From the NCBI GenBank assembly GCA_023397905.1, contig JAEWSZ010000102.1:29082-93081 (forward strand): DNA of 64,000 bases, read 5' to 3'. A program made the translations under genes and the position numbers. This stretch comes from Bacillota bacterium (lineage in GTDB: Bacteria; Bacillota; Clostridia; Acetivibrionales; DSM-1351). Positions within the stretch are counted from its first letter, which is position 1. Each line of letters opens with the position of its first letter. Of the stretch, positions 1 through 8,744 are shown in pieces. A model generated the notes under the pieces. That model was not told the origin of the DNA and did not search any database. It saw only the letters and a list, made by a program, of their open reading frames with translations.

Positions 1-1706
1 GGTATGAACACCACCGGAAATTCCAGGCCTTTGGCACTGTGCATGGTCATAAGGACCACATAATCCTGCTCCTCTTCCAGATTGTCCAGATCGGAGACAA
101 GTGAAATATGGGCCAGGAATTCCTCGAGGCTGGTGTCTTCGCTCTGTTTTTCAAACTCCATGGCAACTGATCTCAGCTCTTTTATATTTTCCATCCTGGA
201 CTGTGCCTCAACGGTATTTTCTATTTCGTATTCCCTCATTATTCCCGTATCGTCCACCACCATTTCAAGCAGCTCGGAAATGCCCATATTCTCCTTCATG
301 GTCCTGAGCTTCATTATCATACTTGAAAAGTTGCTCAGTTTTTGGGCCGCCCTTTTAAGGGCGGGAATCTCATCGGCGTTGGATATCACGGAAAAAATCG
401 AAACTCCGCTTTCAAGCGCCAGGTTCTCCGAAGTATCCACCGTGGTATCGCCAATGCCTCTTTTGGGCACGTTTATGACCCTCTTCAGGCTCACATTGTC
501 GGCAGGATTCTGTATCAGCCTCAAATAGGCTATAATATCCTTTATTTCTTTTCTGTCATAGAATTTCTGTCCGCCCACGATTTTGTACGGAATGCCTTCC
601 CGCATGAGCATTTCTTCCAGAACGCGGGACTGGGCGTTTATCCTGTACAGGACCGCAAAGTCCTTGTATTTTCTGTCTTCGTCCGTTGTCAGCCTTTGGA
701 TCTCCCTGGCGGTGTAAAGGGCTTCCTCGTGTTCATTCTCATTTTCACACATAACGATCTTGTTGCCGCCCTTGTTGTCCGTCCACAGCTTTTTGCGCTT
801 TCTGCCCGTATTGTTGGTAATAACGTTGTTGGCAGCGTCCAGTATGATCTGCGTTGACCTGTAATTCTGCTCCAGCTTTACGGTCCTGCAGCCTTTAAAA
901 TCCTTTTCAAAGTCTAGGATATTTCTGATATTTGCGCCTCTCCAGCTGTATATCCCCTGGTCGTCGTCTCCAACTACACACAGGTTTCCGTGAGCCTCCG
1001 ACAATTTTCTGACCAGCATGTACTGGGCGGTATTTGTGTCCTGGTACTCGTCCACCATTATGTATCTGAACTTCCGCTGATAAAAGTTTAAAACCTCGGG
1101 ATACTGCTCAAACAGCTTTATGGCATTCATTATAATATCGTCGAAATCCAGCGCGTTGTTGTTTTTTAGCTTTTTCTCATACAGGCTGTACAGCTTTGAT
1201 ATTTTACCCAATCTGAAATCCGAAGCAAAGAGCTTTTCAAACCGGGCGGCATCTATAAGCTCATTTTTCTGTTTGCTTATGGCTTCAAGCACGGATTTGG
1301 GCGGGAAATTTTTATCATTTATATTGAGCTCCTTAAGGCATTCCTTGATTACCACCTGCTGATCCTGTGTGTCATAAATGACAAAGCTCCTGTCATAGCC
1401 CAGCTTTTCAATGTCTCTCCTCAAAATCCTTATGCAGATGGAGTGAAAGGTGCCAACCCACATATCGTTGCTCAGATCGCCTATCAGGCCGTCTATTCTC
1501 TCTCTCATTTCCCTGGCTGCCTTATTTGTAAAGGTTATTGCCAGAATACAGTATGGAGGAACGCCATGTTCACTGATGAGATACGCTATTCTATGGGTCA
1601 GCACTCTGGTCTTGCCGGAACCCGCCCCCGCCAGAATGAGCAATGGCCCTTCATTGTGAAGCACCGCTTCTTTCTGCTCTTTATTTAAACCGTTTAATAA
1701 ATCCAT
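1..1706 (-). CDS. pcrA: ATP-dependent DNA helicase PcrA/UvrD, partial (C-terminus outside window)
   Basis: Superfamily 1 3'-5' DNA helicase acting in nucleotide excision repair and replication-fork processing in the cytoplasm. Translating the complement from the ATG at 1704-1706 gives MDLLNGLNKEQKEAV, Walker A GAGSGKT near residue 27, the Walker B/motif II DEYQDT, motif III GDDDQGIYSWRGA and motif IV QNYRS, all in the order of the UvrD family. About 568 codons are visible of the roughly 730-750 usual, so the C-terminal end lies left of the window. The start is supported by GGAGG five bases upstream. No frameshift was seen in the visible part. UvrD/PcrA versus another SF1A member such as Rep cannot be fully separated without the C-terminus, but PcrA is the usual Bacillota form. 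Confidence 0.95.
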   Translation of the reverse strand, partial: MDLLNGLNKEQKEAVLHNEGPLLILAGAGSGKTRVLTHRIAYLISEHGVPPYCILAITFTNKAAREMRERIDGLIGDLSNDMWVGTFHSICIRILRRDIEKLGYDRSFVIYDTQDQQVVIKECLKELNINDKNFPPKSVLEAISKQKNELIDAARFEKLFASDFRLGKISKLYSLYEKKLKNNNALDFDDIIMNAIKLFEQYPEVLNFYQRKFRYIMVDEYQDTNTAQYMLVRKLSEAHGNLCVVGDDDQGIYSWRGANIRNILDFEKDFKGCRTVKLEQNYRSTQIILDAANNVITNNTGRKRKKLWTDNKGGNKIVMCENENEHEEALYTAREIQRLTTDEDRKYKDFAVLYRINAQSRVLEEMLMREGIPYKIVGGQKFYDRKEIKDIIAYLRLIQNPADNVSLKRVINVPKRGIGDTTVDTSENLALESGVSIFSVISNADEIPALKRAAQKLSNFSSMIMKLRTMKENMGISELLEMVVDDTGIMREYEIENTVEAQSRMENIKELRSVAMEFEKQSEDTSLEEFLAHISLVSDLDNLEEEQDYVVLMTMHSAKGLEFPVVFI

Positions 1707-1779
1707 TACTACCTCCAAAATTCATTCGCATTGCATTCCCCAGATCTTTTTGTCTTCCCGGGATTCAAAAAACTTGCAT

Positions 1780-1810
1780 TTAGACAAAAATACCGAGATA
1801 AATCACTCGG
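1780..1810 (-). terminator. Possible intrinsic terminator after aroK
   Basis: On the minus strand a short CCGAG/CTCGG stem with an 8-base loop is followed by TATTTTTGTC. The stem has only five pairs, so termination may be weak. It sits between the aroK stop and the pcrA start. Confidence 0.4.
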
Positions 1811-1875
1811 CATTATTATGCTTTAATTATATTTCATTTTAAGTTTTAAGGCAAGGAGATGAGTACCCATGACTG

Positions 1876-2373
1876 TCAAAGTGCAAGCTCTTGCTCAATA
1901 GCGCTTATTGTCCCATCTATTGTATATTTTGAACAGTCAATGCTTATGTCGGCATACTTCTCATAAAGTGGCTTTCTTTGGTTGTACATATCCTCCAGGC
2001 TCTGTCCCCGGCTTAAAACAACGCCTCTGGTACTCAGGTTGTTCAGCCTCCTGCTCAGCGCTTCAAAATCTATGTGCAGGTATATGACCAGGCCGTTTTG
2101 CTTCATATGCTCCATTGCCCTGCCGCTGTATACCGCGCTTCCGCCCGTGGCGATCACCGTATTTTCGCATTCCAGGGAAGCTATGGTATTTTCCTCTATT
2201 TCAAGAAATTTTTCTATTCCGTCCCTGTTCAATATGTCCTGCAGCAGCCTGCCCTGCCTGGTCTGAATGATCACATCCGTATCTGTGAAGGACATCCCAA
2301 GGTGCTTTGCCAGAATGACCCCCACCGTGCTTTTACCCGCACTGGGCATGCCGATAAGTATTATATTTTTCAC
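1876..2373 (-). CDS. aroK: Shikimate kinase
   Basis: Phosphorylates shikimate to shikimate 3-phosphate with ATP, the fifth step of the chorismate pathway, in the cytoplasm. The 165-residue length is normal. It has the P-loop GMPSAGKST at residues 8-16, the DTD substrate/metal motif near residue 31, the ATGGSAV segment near 74 that corresponds to the GG shikimate-binding motif, and the C-terminal RKPLYEKYAD that matches the adenine-side helix of the family. The start is GTG, with GGAAAGG seven bases upstream. It lies alone, downstream of the LTA-synthase-like gene and upstream of pcrA on the same strand. No other aromatic-pathway gene is in the window. Confidence 0.93.
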   Translation of the reverse strand: MKNIILIGMPSAGKSTVGVILAKHLGMSFTDTDVIIQTRQGRLLQDILNRDGIEKFLEIEENTIASLECENTVIATGGSAVYSGRAMEHMKQNGLVIYLHIDFEALSRRLNNLSTRGVVLSRGQSLEDMYNQRKPLYEKYADISIDCSKYTIDGTISAIEQELAL

Positions 2374-2507
2374 TTTTCAGCCTTTCCTGTATAATATGGA
2401 TTTTATAAATAAGCTTTTATAATTTATATGATGCTATGCCGCAATAAATCAAGCTATGGTGTAAATATCAATGTGTAATAATAATCAGTAGAATTATTTT
2501 TGCCTCC

Positions 2508-4385
2508 CTACTTTTTAAAGAAGTTTGACCTTATGGCCTTGTCGGCATATTCAAGCCCCTTCAGTACCTGTGCCTGCCCTGCGGAATCAATTTCTCCGCG
2601 GAATTCCCCGTCCGAAAGCATGGCATAGTCTTCCCGGGTGTTTAAAAGATTCCTTCCGAAAACGGTGGATTCGTATTCACTCCCGTCGACGCCCAGTAAA
2701 TACAGAAGAGTTGGCATCAAATCAATTTGACCGCCGGTTGTATGCACGGTTTGAGGCGTCTGACCCTTGCTGTAAATTATCAGAGGTATCTTCTTATCAT
2801 TTTCCTGCCACCAGTCCTCCGCAGGCTCAATTTCATGTATTTCATCCTTAAAATATTTGTGTACTGAATCGTGGTCTCCATAGATGACCAGCACTGTGTC
2901 ATCCAGAATCCCTGACTTGTCCAGTTTGTCTATGAACTCACCTATACAGCCGTCGGTATATCTTATGCTCTGGAAATAGCCCCCCAGCTTTGTATCCTCC
3001 AGTGAATCCTCCAGTTTCAGCTGCTTGACCTCTTCCGGCATTTCAAAGGGAGAATGGCTCGAAAGCGTTATAAGCACGTTATAAAACGGGGTTTTCTGAT
3101 TTATCACACTATCGGTAACCTGATTGAAAAAGGAATCATCGCTCAGGCCCATAAAAATAGTTTCGTCTATTTTAAAGGATTTTGAATCTACGATCTGCTG
3201 AAAACCCATATTTTTAAATACAATACCCCAATTCCAGTATTCCCCGCTGTTGCCATGGAAGGCTTTCGTGGAATAGCCGTGGTTTTCCAGTATTTTAGGC
3301 AGGGAGTTATACTGTGTGTCGGGAAATCTGAAAAATGTGCTGCCCTTCCGGACCGGAAAAACCGAGGTATTTGTCATCAAATCCGAATCGGAGCTTGTCC
3401 CCTCGTTTACCTGGGTATAATAATGGTCGAAATATATGCTGTTGGACAATAACCTGTTAAGGGTGGGCGTTATCTCCTGTCCGTCTACAGACTGTCCGAT
3501 CACAAAGTTCTCAAGGGACTCCACCTGAATAACCAGCAGGTTCTTGCCCTTGTATATTCCCTTATAGCCGTTATCCGGAAGCTTTTCGTTTTTGGCATCG
3601 ATCCAGGCCTGGATATCCGCCCTTTCCTTTGAGGTTATCTTATAGGGTTTGAAATCAGAGAAAAATATGTAACAGTCATAGAGGTGATACCCTATGGGCG
3701 AAGAATTGCATATGGTTTGTCCAGGATTTGAATAGGAATAAAAAATATAGTCATTTTTATCGTTCCCGTATACGTTTATTAACATATACCTGGTCACTAT
3801 ATAGGCCAAAGATAAAATAAAAACAACCGCGAAGGCCGTCAATCTTGCCTTAAGGCTCTGGAACAGCGGAGACGAGTAGTACATATGCCTTGAGATTATC
3901 AAAAGCACTGCGATTATTGGTATGTCAAAAAAGAAAACTATGTCGCAGGGCCTGAACATTGCAAAAATGCTGTCCCAGAGGTTGTTCAGATTTCCTGTCT
4001 GCCTGAGCAGCTGAGTTGAAAGGAAATTTCCGTTTGCCCTTATGTACACCGCGTCAAAGGCAAACAGGAGAGACAGCAAAAAGTTCAGAATGAGCAGCAG
4101 CCAGAGCCTCCCTCTGTTTTTTGCCAGAAAGCTGAATGAAACTATTATCAGCAGGAAAGCCACGCAAATCGACATGTAGGTTATATTTCTAAGGCCTCTC
4201 GACATATCGATGACAGACATGTCGTTGCTGTATACAAACCCCATCAGAACTATTGATTTGACCACCAGTATGCCCAACGTTATGAACAAAAGCCATTCCT
4301 GCAGCAGATATCTTAAAAAACCGCGGCCGTTGTTTAATTTTCTTCTATAAGCCACCGTTATACCGTATGATGTTCTAGCATACAT
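2508..4385 (-). CDS. LTA synthase-like membrane sulfatase (glycerol-phosphate transferase family)
   Basis: Membrane enzyme of the LtaS/sulfatase family. Members polymerise or transfer glycerol phosphate from phosphatidylglycerol onto cell-wall glycolipids outside the membrane. From the chosen start (625 residues) there are five membrane segments at about 31-51, 70-88, 94-112, 147-166 and 182-200, the LtaS topology. The extracellular sulfatase domain follows, with NLLVIQVESLE (metal-binding Glu), EGTSSDSD (catalytic Thr) and YGDHDS (metal-binding Asp/His). I prefer the ATG at 4385 because GGGAG lies nine bases upstream. An in-frame ATG at 4475 would add 30 residues, but its first codons fall inside a remnant of a ROK-kinase gene and it has no clear ribosome site. 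True LTA synthesis versus another phosphoglycerol transfer cannot be told from sequence alone. Confidence 0.88.
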   Translation of the reverse strand: MYARTSYGITVAYRRKLNNGRGFLRYLLQEWLLFITLGILVVKSIVLMGFVYSNDMSVIDMSRGLRNITYMSICVAFLLIIVSFSFLAKNRGRLWLLLILNFLLSLLFAFDAVYIRANGNFLSTQLLRQTGNLNNLWDSIFAMFRPCDIVFFFDIPIIAVLLIISRHMYYSSPLFQSLKARLTAFAVVFILSLAYIVTRYMLINVYGNDKNDYIFYSYSNPGQTICNSSPIGYHLYDCYIFFSDFKPYKITSKERADIQAWIDAKNEKLPDNGYKGIYKGKNLLVIQVESLENFVIGQSVDGQEITPTLNRLLSNSIYFDHYYTQVNEGTSSDSDLMTNTSVFPVRKGSTFFRFPDTQYNSLPKILENHGYSTKAFHGNSGEYWNWGIVFKNMGFQQIVDSKSFKIDETIFMGLSDDSFFNQVTDSVINQKTPFYNVLITLSSHSPFEMPEEVKQLKLEDSLEDTKLGGYFQSIRYTDGCIGEFIDKLDKSGILDDTVLVIYGDHDSVHKYFKDEIHEIEPAEDWWQENDKKIPLIIYSKGQTPQTVHTTGGQIDLMPTLLYLLGVDGSEYESTVFGRNLLNTREDYAMLSDGEFRGEIDSAGQAQVLKGLEYADKAIRSNFFKK

Positions 4386-4436
4386 ATAAACTATCTCCCA
4401 CAGCATACAAAATAAAAATAAAGTCGTAAGTATTAT

Positions 4437-4578
4437 ATTACTTTGAGAGACAAAAAGCAATTGCCGTCTTTCCATTCTCTCAGCATGGCGGTGCCTGCTA
4501 TCACGGCATCGTTTCCTCTCTGCGCCACCTCCGGTTCGGCTATCTTGATATTCTGGGCCGGTGCTAAGGTATTCTCCC
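4437..4578 (-). pseudogene. Remnant of a ROK-kinase 3' end next to the LTA-synthase-like gene
   Basis: This stretch of about 140 bases matches the last codons and 3' flank of the intact ROK kinase at 41226-41368, with only scattered substitutions. The reading frame still gives NTLAPAQNIKIAE, then GNDAVIAGTAMLRE, against GNDAGIAGAAMLRE in the intact gene. The ROK stop codon TAG has become TGG here. Similarity stops abruptly at both ends, so this is a truncated duplicate or recombination scar rather than a gene. Confidence 0.85.
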
Positions 4579-4618
4579 CTTTCTTTTGCAGTAAGACTAA
4601 AAATTTTATAATCTGAAA

Positions 4619-4651
4619 CAGGAGGCAGCCAATTATTTCAGCAGCCTCCTT
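4619..4651 (-). terminator. Hairpin after the PHP gene
   Basis: A seven-base AGGAGGC/GCCTCCT stem with a 17-base loop lies downstream of the PHP-domain gene stop. No long T-run follows, so I call it only a possible terminator or mRNA-stabilising hairpin. Confidence 0.35.
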
Positions 4652-4705
4652 TCATAACACCATATAAGCGGTTCAAATCAAGAGATCAAAAAACAGGCCT
4701 TCTCT

Positions 4706-5716
4706 TTATTCAAAATATACCGGATTTGTAAAAGCAATCATGGTATCTGCTCCGTGTAAAACACCGTACATTTCGGCACGGATCCATTTAAGGCCGGTTG
4801 CTTCCATTGTAAAAGATGCATTTGTATTACCGGTATGCAGAACAATCTTTGTCAAAGAGCCCAAATTACTGTTTACAACGATGCTCAAAGGCTCATCCTC
4901 CAACACCCAGTACCCAGCCCTGGCTGTTCTGTCCAAATATATCTTGACCTCAAGTTTTTCATGGCTGCCTGAATTGGGAATAATTTCGCCTATATGCCAC
5001 TGCTTCTGCCTCTTTAATGATAAAATCCGGAGCAGGAGCAAGGGACCCATTGAAACACTGATCAAACCTGCTCCCAATGCCTTTACGGCCATTTCTGCCA
5101 CCTCCGTCCCCCCATCCTCATCTATTGCCAGGAAAGTCGCCGCCAGCGGTTCGCTTACGGGTTCTGGGCTATGCCAGTCTCTGCCTGAAACAGCACTGAT
5201 CCGGTATCCCTGATCCAGCAAATCTGTCCAAAGTTGAAATGCCCGTAAATTAACTTTATGAACGGAAGGGAAGGTACCTGACCAAACCTCGATATAATCA
5301 ATTTCAGACCAGTCTTGCACCTCATAATTCCAATAGCAGCCTGTACACATGGGACTTCCCACGCGGAACGGATGTGCTGCTCCAATAACGGCACCCTGGG
5401 CATGTACAGTACTTAATCTTTTATGCAGATCCCCAATTCCCAGATCTCGCCAATCCACATACTCTTTTATTCCAAGAAACAGCACATGTCCGAAAAATGT
5501 CGTCCATTCCATACCTCCGATAATGTGGAGGCCTGTCGAATTCTGCAGAAGCTCTGCCTCTGCTAAACCGGACATGGTACTGTGGTCTGTTAAAGCAATT
5601 CCTTCATAACCCAATTTTATAGCGTTATCCACCAGAACATCCAGAGTATGGCTGCCGTCGCTGTGGTTGGTATGAGTATGAAGTTCAAAAGGTACCCATC
5701 TGATCAGATGTCTCAT
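4706..5716 (-). CDS. PHP-domain phosphoesterase, C-terminal half of a split CehA/McbA-like protein
   Basis: Predicted metal-dependent phosphoesterase of the PHP superfamily (CehA/McbA-like). Visible metal ligands are HTHTNHSDG at residues 13-21, LTDHS near 44, a Glu in GGMEW near 68, AHPF near 112 and GRDWHSPE near 179, so the active site looks complete. A beta-rich C-terminal part follows. The proposed ATG at 5716 sits directly against GGAAGGAG, which is too close for normal initiation. The reading frame overlaps the preceding gene by 32 bases in a different phase. In related proteins a beta-sandwich domain of the kind encoded by the upstream frame is joined to this PHP domain, so this is probably one gene divided in two. 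Expression could rely on coupling, on frameshifting, or be lost. Confidence 0.75.
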   Translation of the reverse strand: MRHLIRWVPFELHTHTNHSDGSHTLDVLVDNAIKLGYEGIALTDHSTMSGLAEAELLQNSTGLHIIGGMEWTTFFGHVLFLGIKEYVDWRDLGIGDLHKRLSTVHAQGAVIGAAHPFRVGSPMCTGCYWNYEVQDWSEIDYIEVWSGTFPSVHKVNLRAFQLWTDLLDQGYRISAVSGRDWHSPEPVSEPLAATFLAIDEDGGTEVAEMAVKALGAGLISVSMGPLLLLRILSLKRQKQWHIGEIIPNSGSHEKLEVKIYLDRTARAGYWVLEDEPLSIVVNSNLGSLTKIVLHTGNTNASFTMEATGLKWIRAEMYGVLHGADTMIAFTNPVYFE

Positions 5717-6170
5717 CTCCTTCCCACACCTGTAGGGAGTAATTGCAAATATCTGTTACAATAGCATGGATACTCAGGGTGATTTTAAACAATCCTGATG
5801 GTATCCTTCCTGGAACTAACCCTGGTGATGCCATAGATTCCGAAATTATCAGCAGCTGGTCATGGTCATGCCGGTGGGCACAGCCTCTAAAGCATGCGGA
5901 ATCATCAAAGGACAGCGTAATAAGGTTATTGAGGGGCAGAAATACTTTCCAGTTATTCAGGTACTGCTGCAGATCTTCCTCCTGAATATAGTGCTTTAAC
6001 TCCCTGCAAATTATTTTTTGAGCGGAGGGTATATGTTCAAGTGACTTGGGCTCATAGCTGAAGCTTGTTTTTAGCCTTCTACTTTCACCCTTCAAATTAA
6101 AAGTATATGTTATGTGGCTTTTACTGCATTGAGGTGTAACCGTACCCTTAACCTGAAGCAACTGCCTCAT
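5685..6170 (-). CDS. N-terminal beta-domain half of a split CehA/McbA-like protein
   Basis: The 161-residue product carries the FRGCAHRHDHDQL and SPGLVPGRIPSGLFKITLSIHAIV segments, which resemble the N-terminal beta-sandwich domain preceding PHP domains in CehA/McbA-like metallohydrolases (family knowledge recalled, not searched). The ATG at 6170 has an AAGGAGG site six bases upstream. A longer in-frame extension to 6290 lacks such a site. The frame ends a few codons after entering the PHP gene, where the +1 frame would continue straight into the WVPFELHTHT motif. I read the two as fragments of one ancestral gene. A sequencing error at the junction could produce the same picture. Confidence 0.65.
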   Translation of the reverse strand: MRQLLQVKGTVTPQCSKSHITYTFNLKGESRRLKTSFSYEPKSLEHIPSAQKIICRELKHYIQEEDLQQYLNNWKVFLPLNNLITLSFDDSACFRGCAHRHDHDQLLIISESMASPGLVPGRIPSGLFKITLSIHAIVTDICNYSLQVWEGDETSDQMGTF

Positions 6171-6310
6171 GTTTTCCTCCTTAAAAATGTCCGTCATTAT
6201 CGTGCATTCTACACCCGGGTTAATTACCATAAACAACCGCCCTACAAGTGATTTCAAACCCCTTTGTAAGGCGGTCCGATATATTATCAACTATACCTGA
6301 TTATAAATTC

Positions 6311-6733
6311 CTATCTGAACACGACCCAGTCATATAAAGTCACATGCCCTTCAGGTCCGCCCGGTCCATCAGCCAGTATTGGCTGGCCGAACACCGAACC
6401 CTGACCAGGATTTCCCCAGCGGTATACCGCCCCTCCGCCGGCATTCTGATAATCAGAGTCAAAATATGAAGGCCATGTTGTTGTGCCTATATAGCCGGGG
6501 GTCACTCTTATTGCGGTAACCTTATCATTTCCTACGCCTCCGGGTGCATTAAGCTCTGAGATATCATGGTTTCCCAGCTCGAAGTCCTGAGAAACACCAC
6601 AGAATCCGGAATCTGCATAAAGTGTTACCGGTGCACTTGCAGCTGCGGATACATCCGGTACATTAACCGAAAATACCATAACTATATAGGCCAGTATAGA
6701 AAAAATAGATATTGCACATTTTCCGATTCTCAT
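6311..6733 (-). CDS. Secreted beta/gamma-crystallin-like protein
   Basis: Small exported protein of 140 residues. A signal peptide occupies about 1-30 (MRIGKCAISIF..., hydrophobic core, cut near VSAAASA). It is followed by a beta/gamma-crystallin-type Greek-key motif: VTLYADSGFCG, a short spacer, then FELGNHDISELN and GNDKVTAIRV. The last segment carries the ND-x-x-T-A form of the calcium-binding motif known in microbial beta/gamma-crystallins. The remainder is Gly/Pro-rich with another VTLYDWVVF strand at the end. Start ATG 6733 has AAGGAG ten bases upstream. An upstream in-frame GTG at 6742 is one base from that site and less likely. It could be a calcium-binding surface or spore-associated protein, but the role is unknown. 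Confidence 0.65.
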   Translation of the reverse strand: MRIGKCAISIFSILAYIVMVFSVNVPDVSAAASAPVTLYADSGFCGVSQDFELGNHDISELNAPGGVGNDKVTAIRVTPGYIGTTTWPSYFDSDYQNAGGGAVYRWGNPGQGSVFGQPILADGPGGPEGHVTLYDWVVFR

Positions 6734-6787
6734 TGTAAGCACTCTCCTTTATCAAAATAAATCAACCTGCTATTTTTTCATAAGTAC

Positions 6788-7690
6788 CTAAGTCGGCCAA
6801 TCATACTTCGGAGCAAAATTGTAGGCAAGAAAATATTGCTGGATAACGGCATTGGACCACCGGGATTTTATGGTCATATTCTTTTTCTTTATCAGGTCCA
6901 CAGTATTGATTTTTTGTTTAAAGTTGAGATAATCCTCAAAGCTTCCTTCAAACCGTTGGGGCCACCTCTTCTTAATGGGGTGTTCCTTCATTCTTCCGCC
7001 GTTTATGGCCTCAGAATATGTGCGTTTTATGATCCAAGGTATGGAATTAATCCCATCCGGCTTCAAATCCTCCCAATTTTTTATCAGAGATCCGTGATTT
7101 CCCCATTCGACACGAATAGCGGCATGCCCGCCGCACGCATTGGCTTCCTCCACCGCCTGAGGCGTTGAAAGGATATAGCTGTGATAAAAAGACCATACTC
7201 CATCGACTTTACCGGTTCCTGAATCATAAGATATCCAGACTTGTTCGTGATCACAGGGGTCATAATCATCTGGAAAATTGTAATCGTCTTCCCAGAATAA
7301 GTGATAAGCAATTAAAGGCTTACAGGGATGATGAATGGCAATCACATCCATTAGCTTGAAGTATTCATTCGGTGTGGTGTAAAGAACAGGTGCATAACGG
7401 TGCACTTTTTCGATTTCGTCCTTCTCCAGTTCAGCAGGAGGCTCCATATTTAACGCTCTTTTGTAGTACTTGCCTGCTTCGTAAAGACTCTTTTTATAAT
7501 GATACGCCTCCCCAATCCTGACAACAGGTTGGGCATCTTCAGGGAATGACAGGGAAAGCAATTCATTCATCGCAATGCTTAAATCACAGAAACACATATC
7601 GTCCATTTTACTCCACATTTCAGGAGGGACAAGCTTCTCCACTAAATCAGGGTACTGACGTTTTAACAGCTCTTTTAGCACCTTTTTCAC
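6788..7690 (-). CDS. Conserved protein with VPS62/DUF946-like features, function unknown
   Basis: A 300-residue protein without signal peptide or membrane segment. Residues 110-210 contain PLIAYHLFWEDD, CDHEQVWISYD and RVEWGNHGSL. These resemble the spaced DHE and 'G-S-H' motifs of VPS62/DUF946-type proteins, whose biochemical role is not established. I make this link from pattern only and hold it loosely. The N-terminal 100 residues include a short helical segment with tetratricopeptide-like flavour (AYHYKKSLYEAGKYYKRALNM). It lies 71 bases downstream of the ABC permease gene on the same strand and could be the distal part of that operon. The ATG has AAGGAGTG upstream. Confidence 0.55.
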   Translation of the reverse strand: MKKVLKELLKRQYPDLVEKLVPPEMWSKMDDMCFCDLSIAMNELLSLSFPEDAQPVVRIGEAYHYKKSLYEAGKYYKRALNMEPPAELEKDEIEKVHRYAPVLYTTPNEYFKLMDVIAIHHPCKPLIAYHLFWEDDYNFPDDYDPCDHEQVWISYDSGTGKVDGVWSFYHSYILSTPQAVEEANACGGHAAIRVEWGNHGSLIKNWEDLKPDGINSIPWIIKRTYSEAINGGRMKEHPIKKRWPQRFEGSFEDYLNFKQKINTVDLIKKKNMTIKSRWSNAVIQQYFLAYNFAPKYDWPT

Positions 7691-7761
7691 TCCTTCCTTT
7701 GATTCTTAATTGGCAATTTTAATTTAAAATAGGTCCATCGCAACCGGCGGGAACAAAGGCA

Positions 7762-8613
7762 TTATCCCTGTATATTCCACTTTTCATCTTTCATCATTGA
7801 ATAGACGTAGACCGCTCCCACAATTGCGCAGAGACTGAACATAAATACGGACATGGCGGCAGCCTGCGATAAATCGTAAAATGCTGCAAACTGCTGATAG
7901 AGAGCCACACCAAGCATTCTGGGTGAATTTGCCCCCATAAGGAAGGGAGTTGTAAACTCACCTACGTTCCCCATAAAAACAAAGGTTGCAGCAACTAAAG
8001 AGGTTTTTGCCGAAAGTGGGAAAATAATTCTTCTGAATATTTGGAGTTTACCTGCACCAACATCACGGGCGCTTTCTATCACCGAATCCGGAATTCCCGA
8101 AAGAGCAGCTCCTATGATCATAGCAGCAAAGGGAATATTGAACCACAGATTCATCATTATAATACCTTCGGGTGTATACATAAGATTCGGTTTGAAGCTG
8201 ATACCGAAATTGAGCAGCAGCCTGTTTACAGCACCGGTATCCCTGATTATCCCCATCATGGCATATACCGCAACTATCCCCGGTATAAACCGCGGAATAA
8301 CATAGAGCTTTTCTACAACCGATGCAAACCAGCTTTTGCTGAAACGAATATAAAGCGCCAGCAGGTAGGAAATGGAAATTGTAAATACAACGGTTAGGAT
8401 GACTATTCTCAATGTATATAAAATATTAATTATCGAATTCTTATTTGTAAATAAATAGTAGTAGTTGGCTATTGTTAACCCACCCTTTTCCGCATCCTGA
8501 AAGCTCATTGCCACGGATTGGAGGATCGGAAACGCGATCACAACAGCAATAATCAAGAAGGAGGGCAATACCATTGCAATCCCGGCGGTTTTCGTCAATG
8601 TCTCTTTTTTCAT
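7762..8613 (-). CDS. ABC importer permease (type I, first subunit)
   Basis: Inner-membrane permease of a binding-protein-dependent importer, 283 residues with six predicted membrane helices. The cytoplasmic EAA-type loop ESARDVGAGKLQIFRRIIFPLS near residue 195 is the contact site for the ATPase. Start at ATG 8613 is chosen because GAGGTGAT lies just upstream. The longer frame from 8655 has no clear site. It is the last transporter gene of the leftward operon: LacI, GDPD, permease, ATPase, binding protein, this gene. Similarity of the set to polyamine/phosphonate/iron-type importers is by architecture only. Confidence 0.85.
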   Translation of the reverse strand: MKKETLTKTAGIAMVLPSFLIIAVVIAFPILQSVAMSFQDAEKGGLTIANYYYLFTNKNSIINILYTLRIVILTVVFTISISYLLALYIRFSKSWFASVVEKLYVIPRFIPGIVAVYAMMGIIRDTGAVNRLLLNFGISFKPNLMYTPEGIIMMNLWFNIPFAAMIIGAALSGIPDSVIESARDVGAGKLQIFRRIIFPLSAKTSLVAATFVFMGNVGEFTTPFLMGANSPRMLGVALYQQFAAFYDLSQAAAMSVFMFSLCAIVGAVYVYSMMKDEKWNIQG

Positions 8614-8744
8614 TTCAATCACCTCTGCATCGGAAATCCTGATTTGCAACAGCAACAGAAATACTGCAGCCGTTGCAAATCCGTTTCCATGATTATTCCA
8701 TTATGTATGGACAGGCTATATGCGTCGTTTAATGTATAATAAAC

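Noticed and set aside
4386..4475. LTA-synthase start at 4475
   Set aside because: No good ribosome site, and the first codons come from the ROK remnant. ATG 4385 with GGGAG and the five-helix topology fits the family better.
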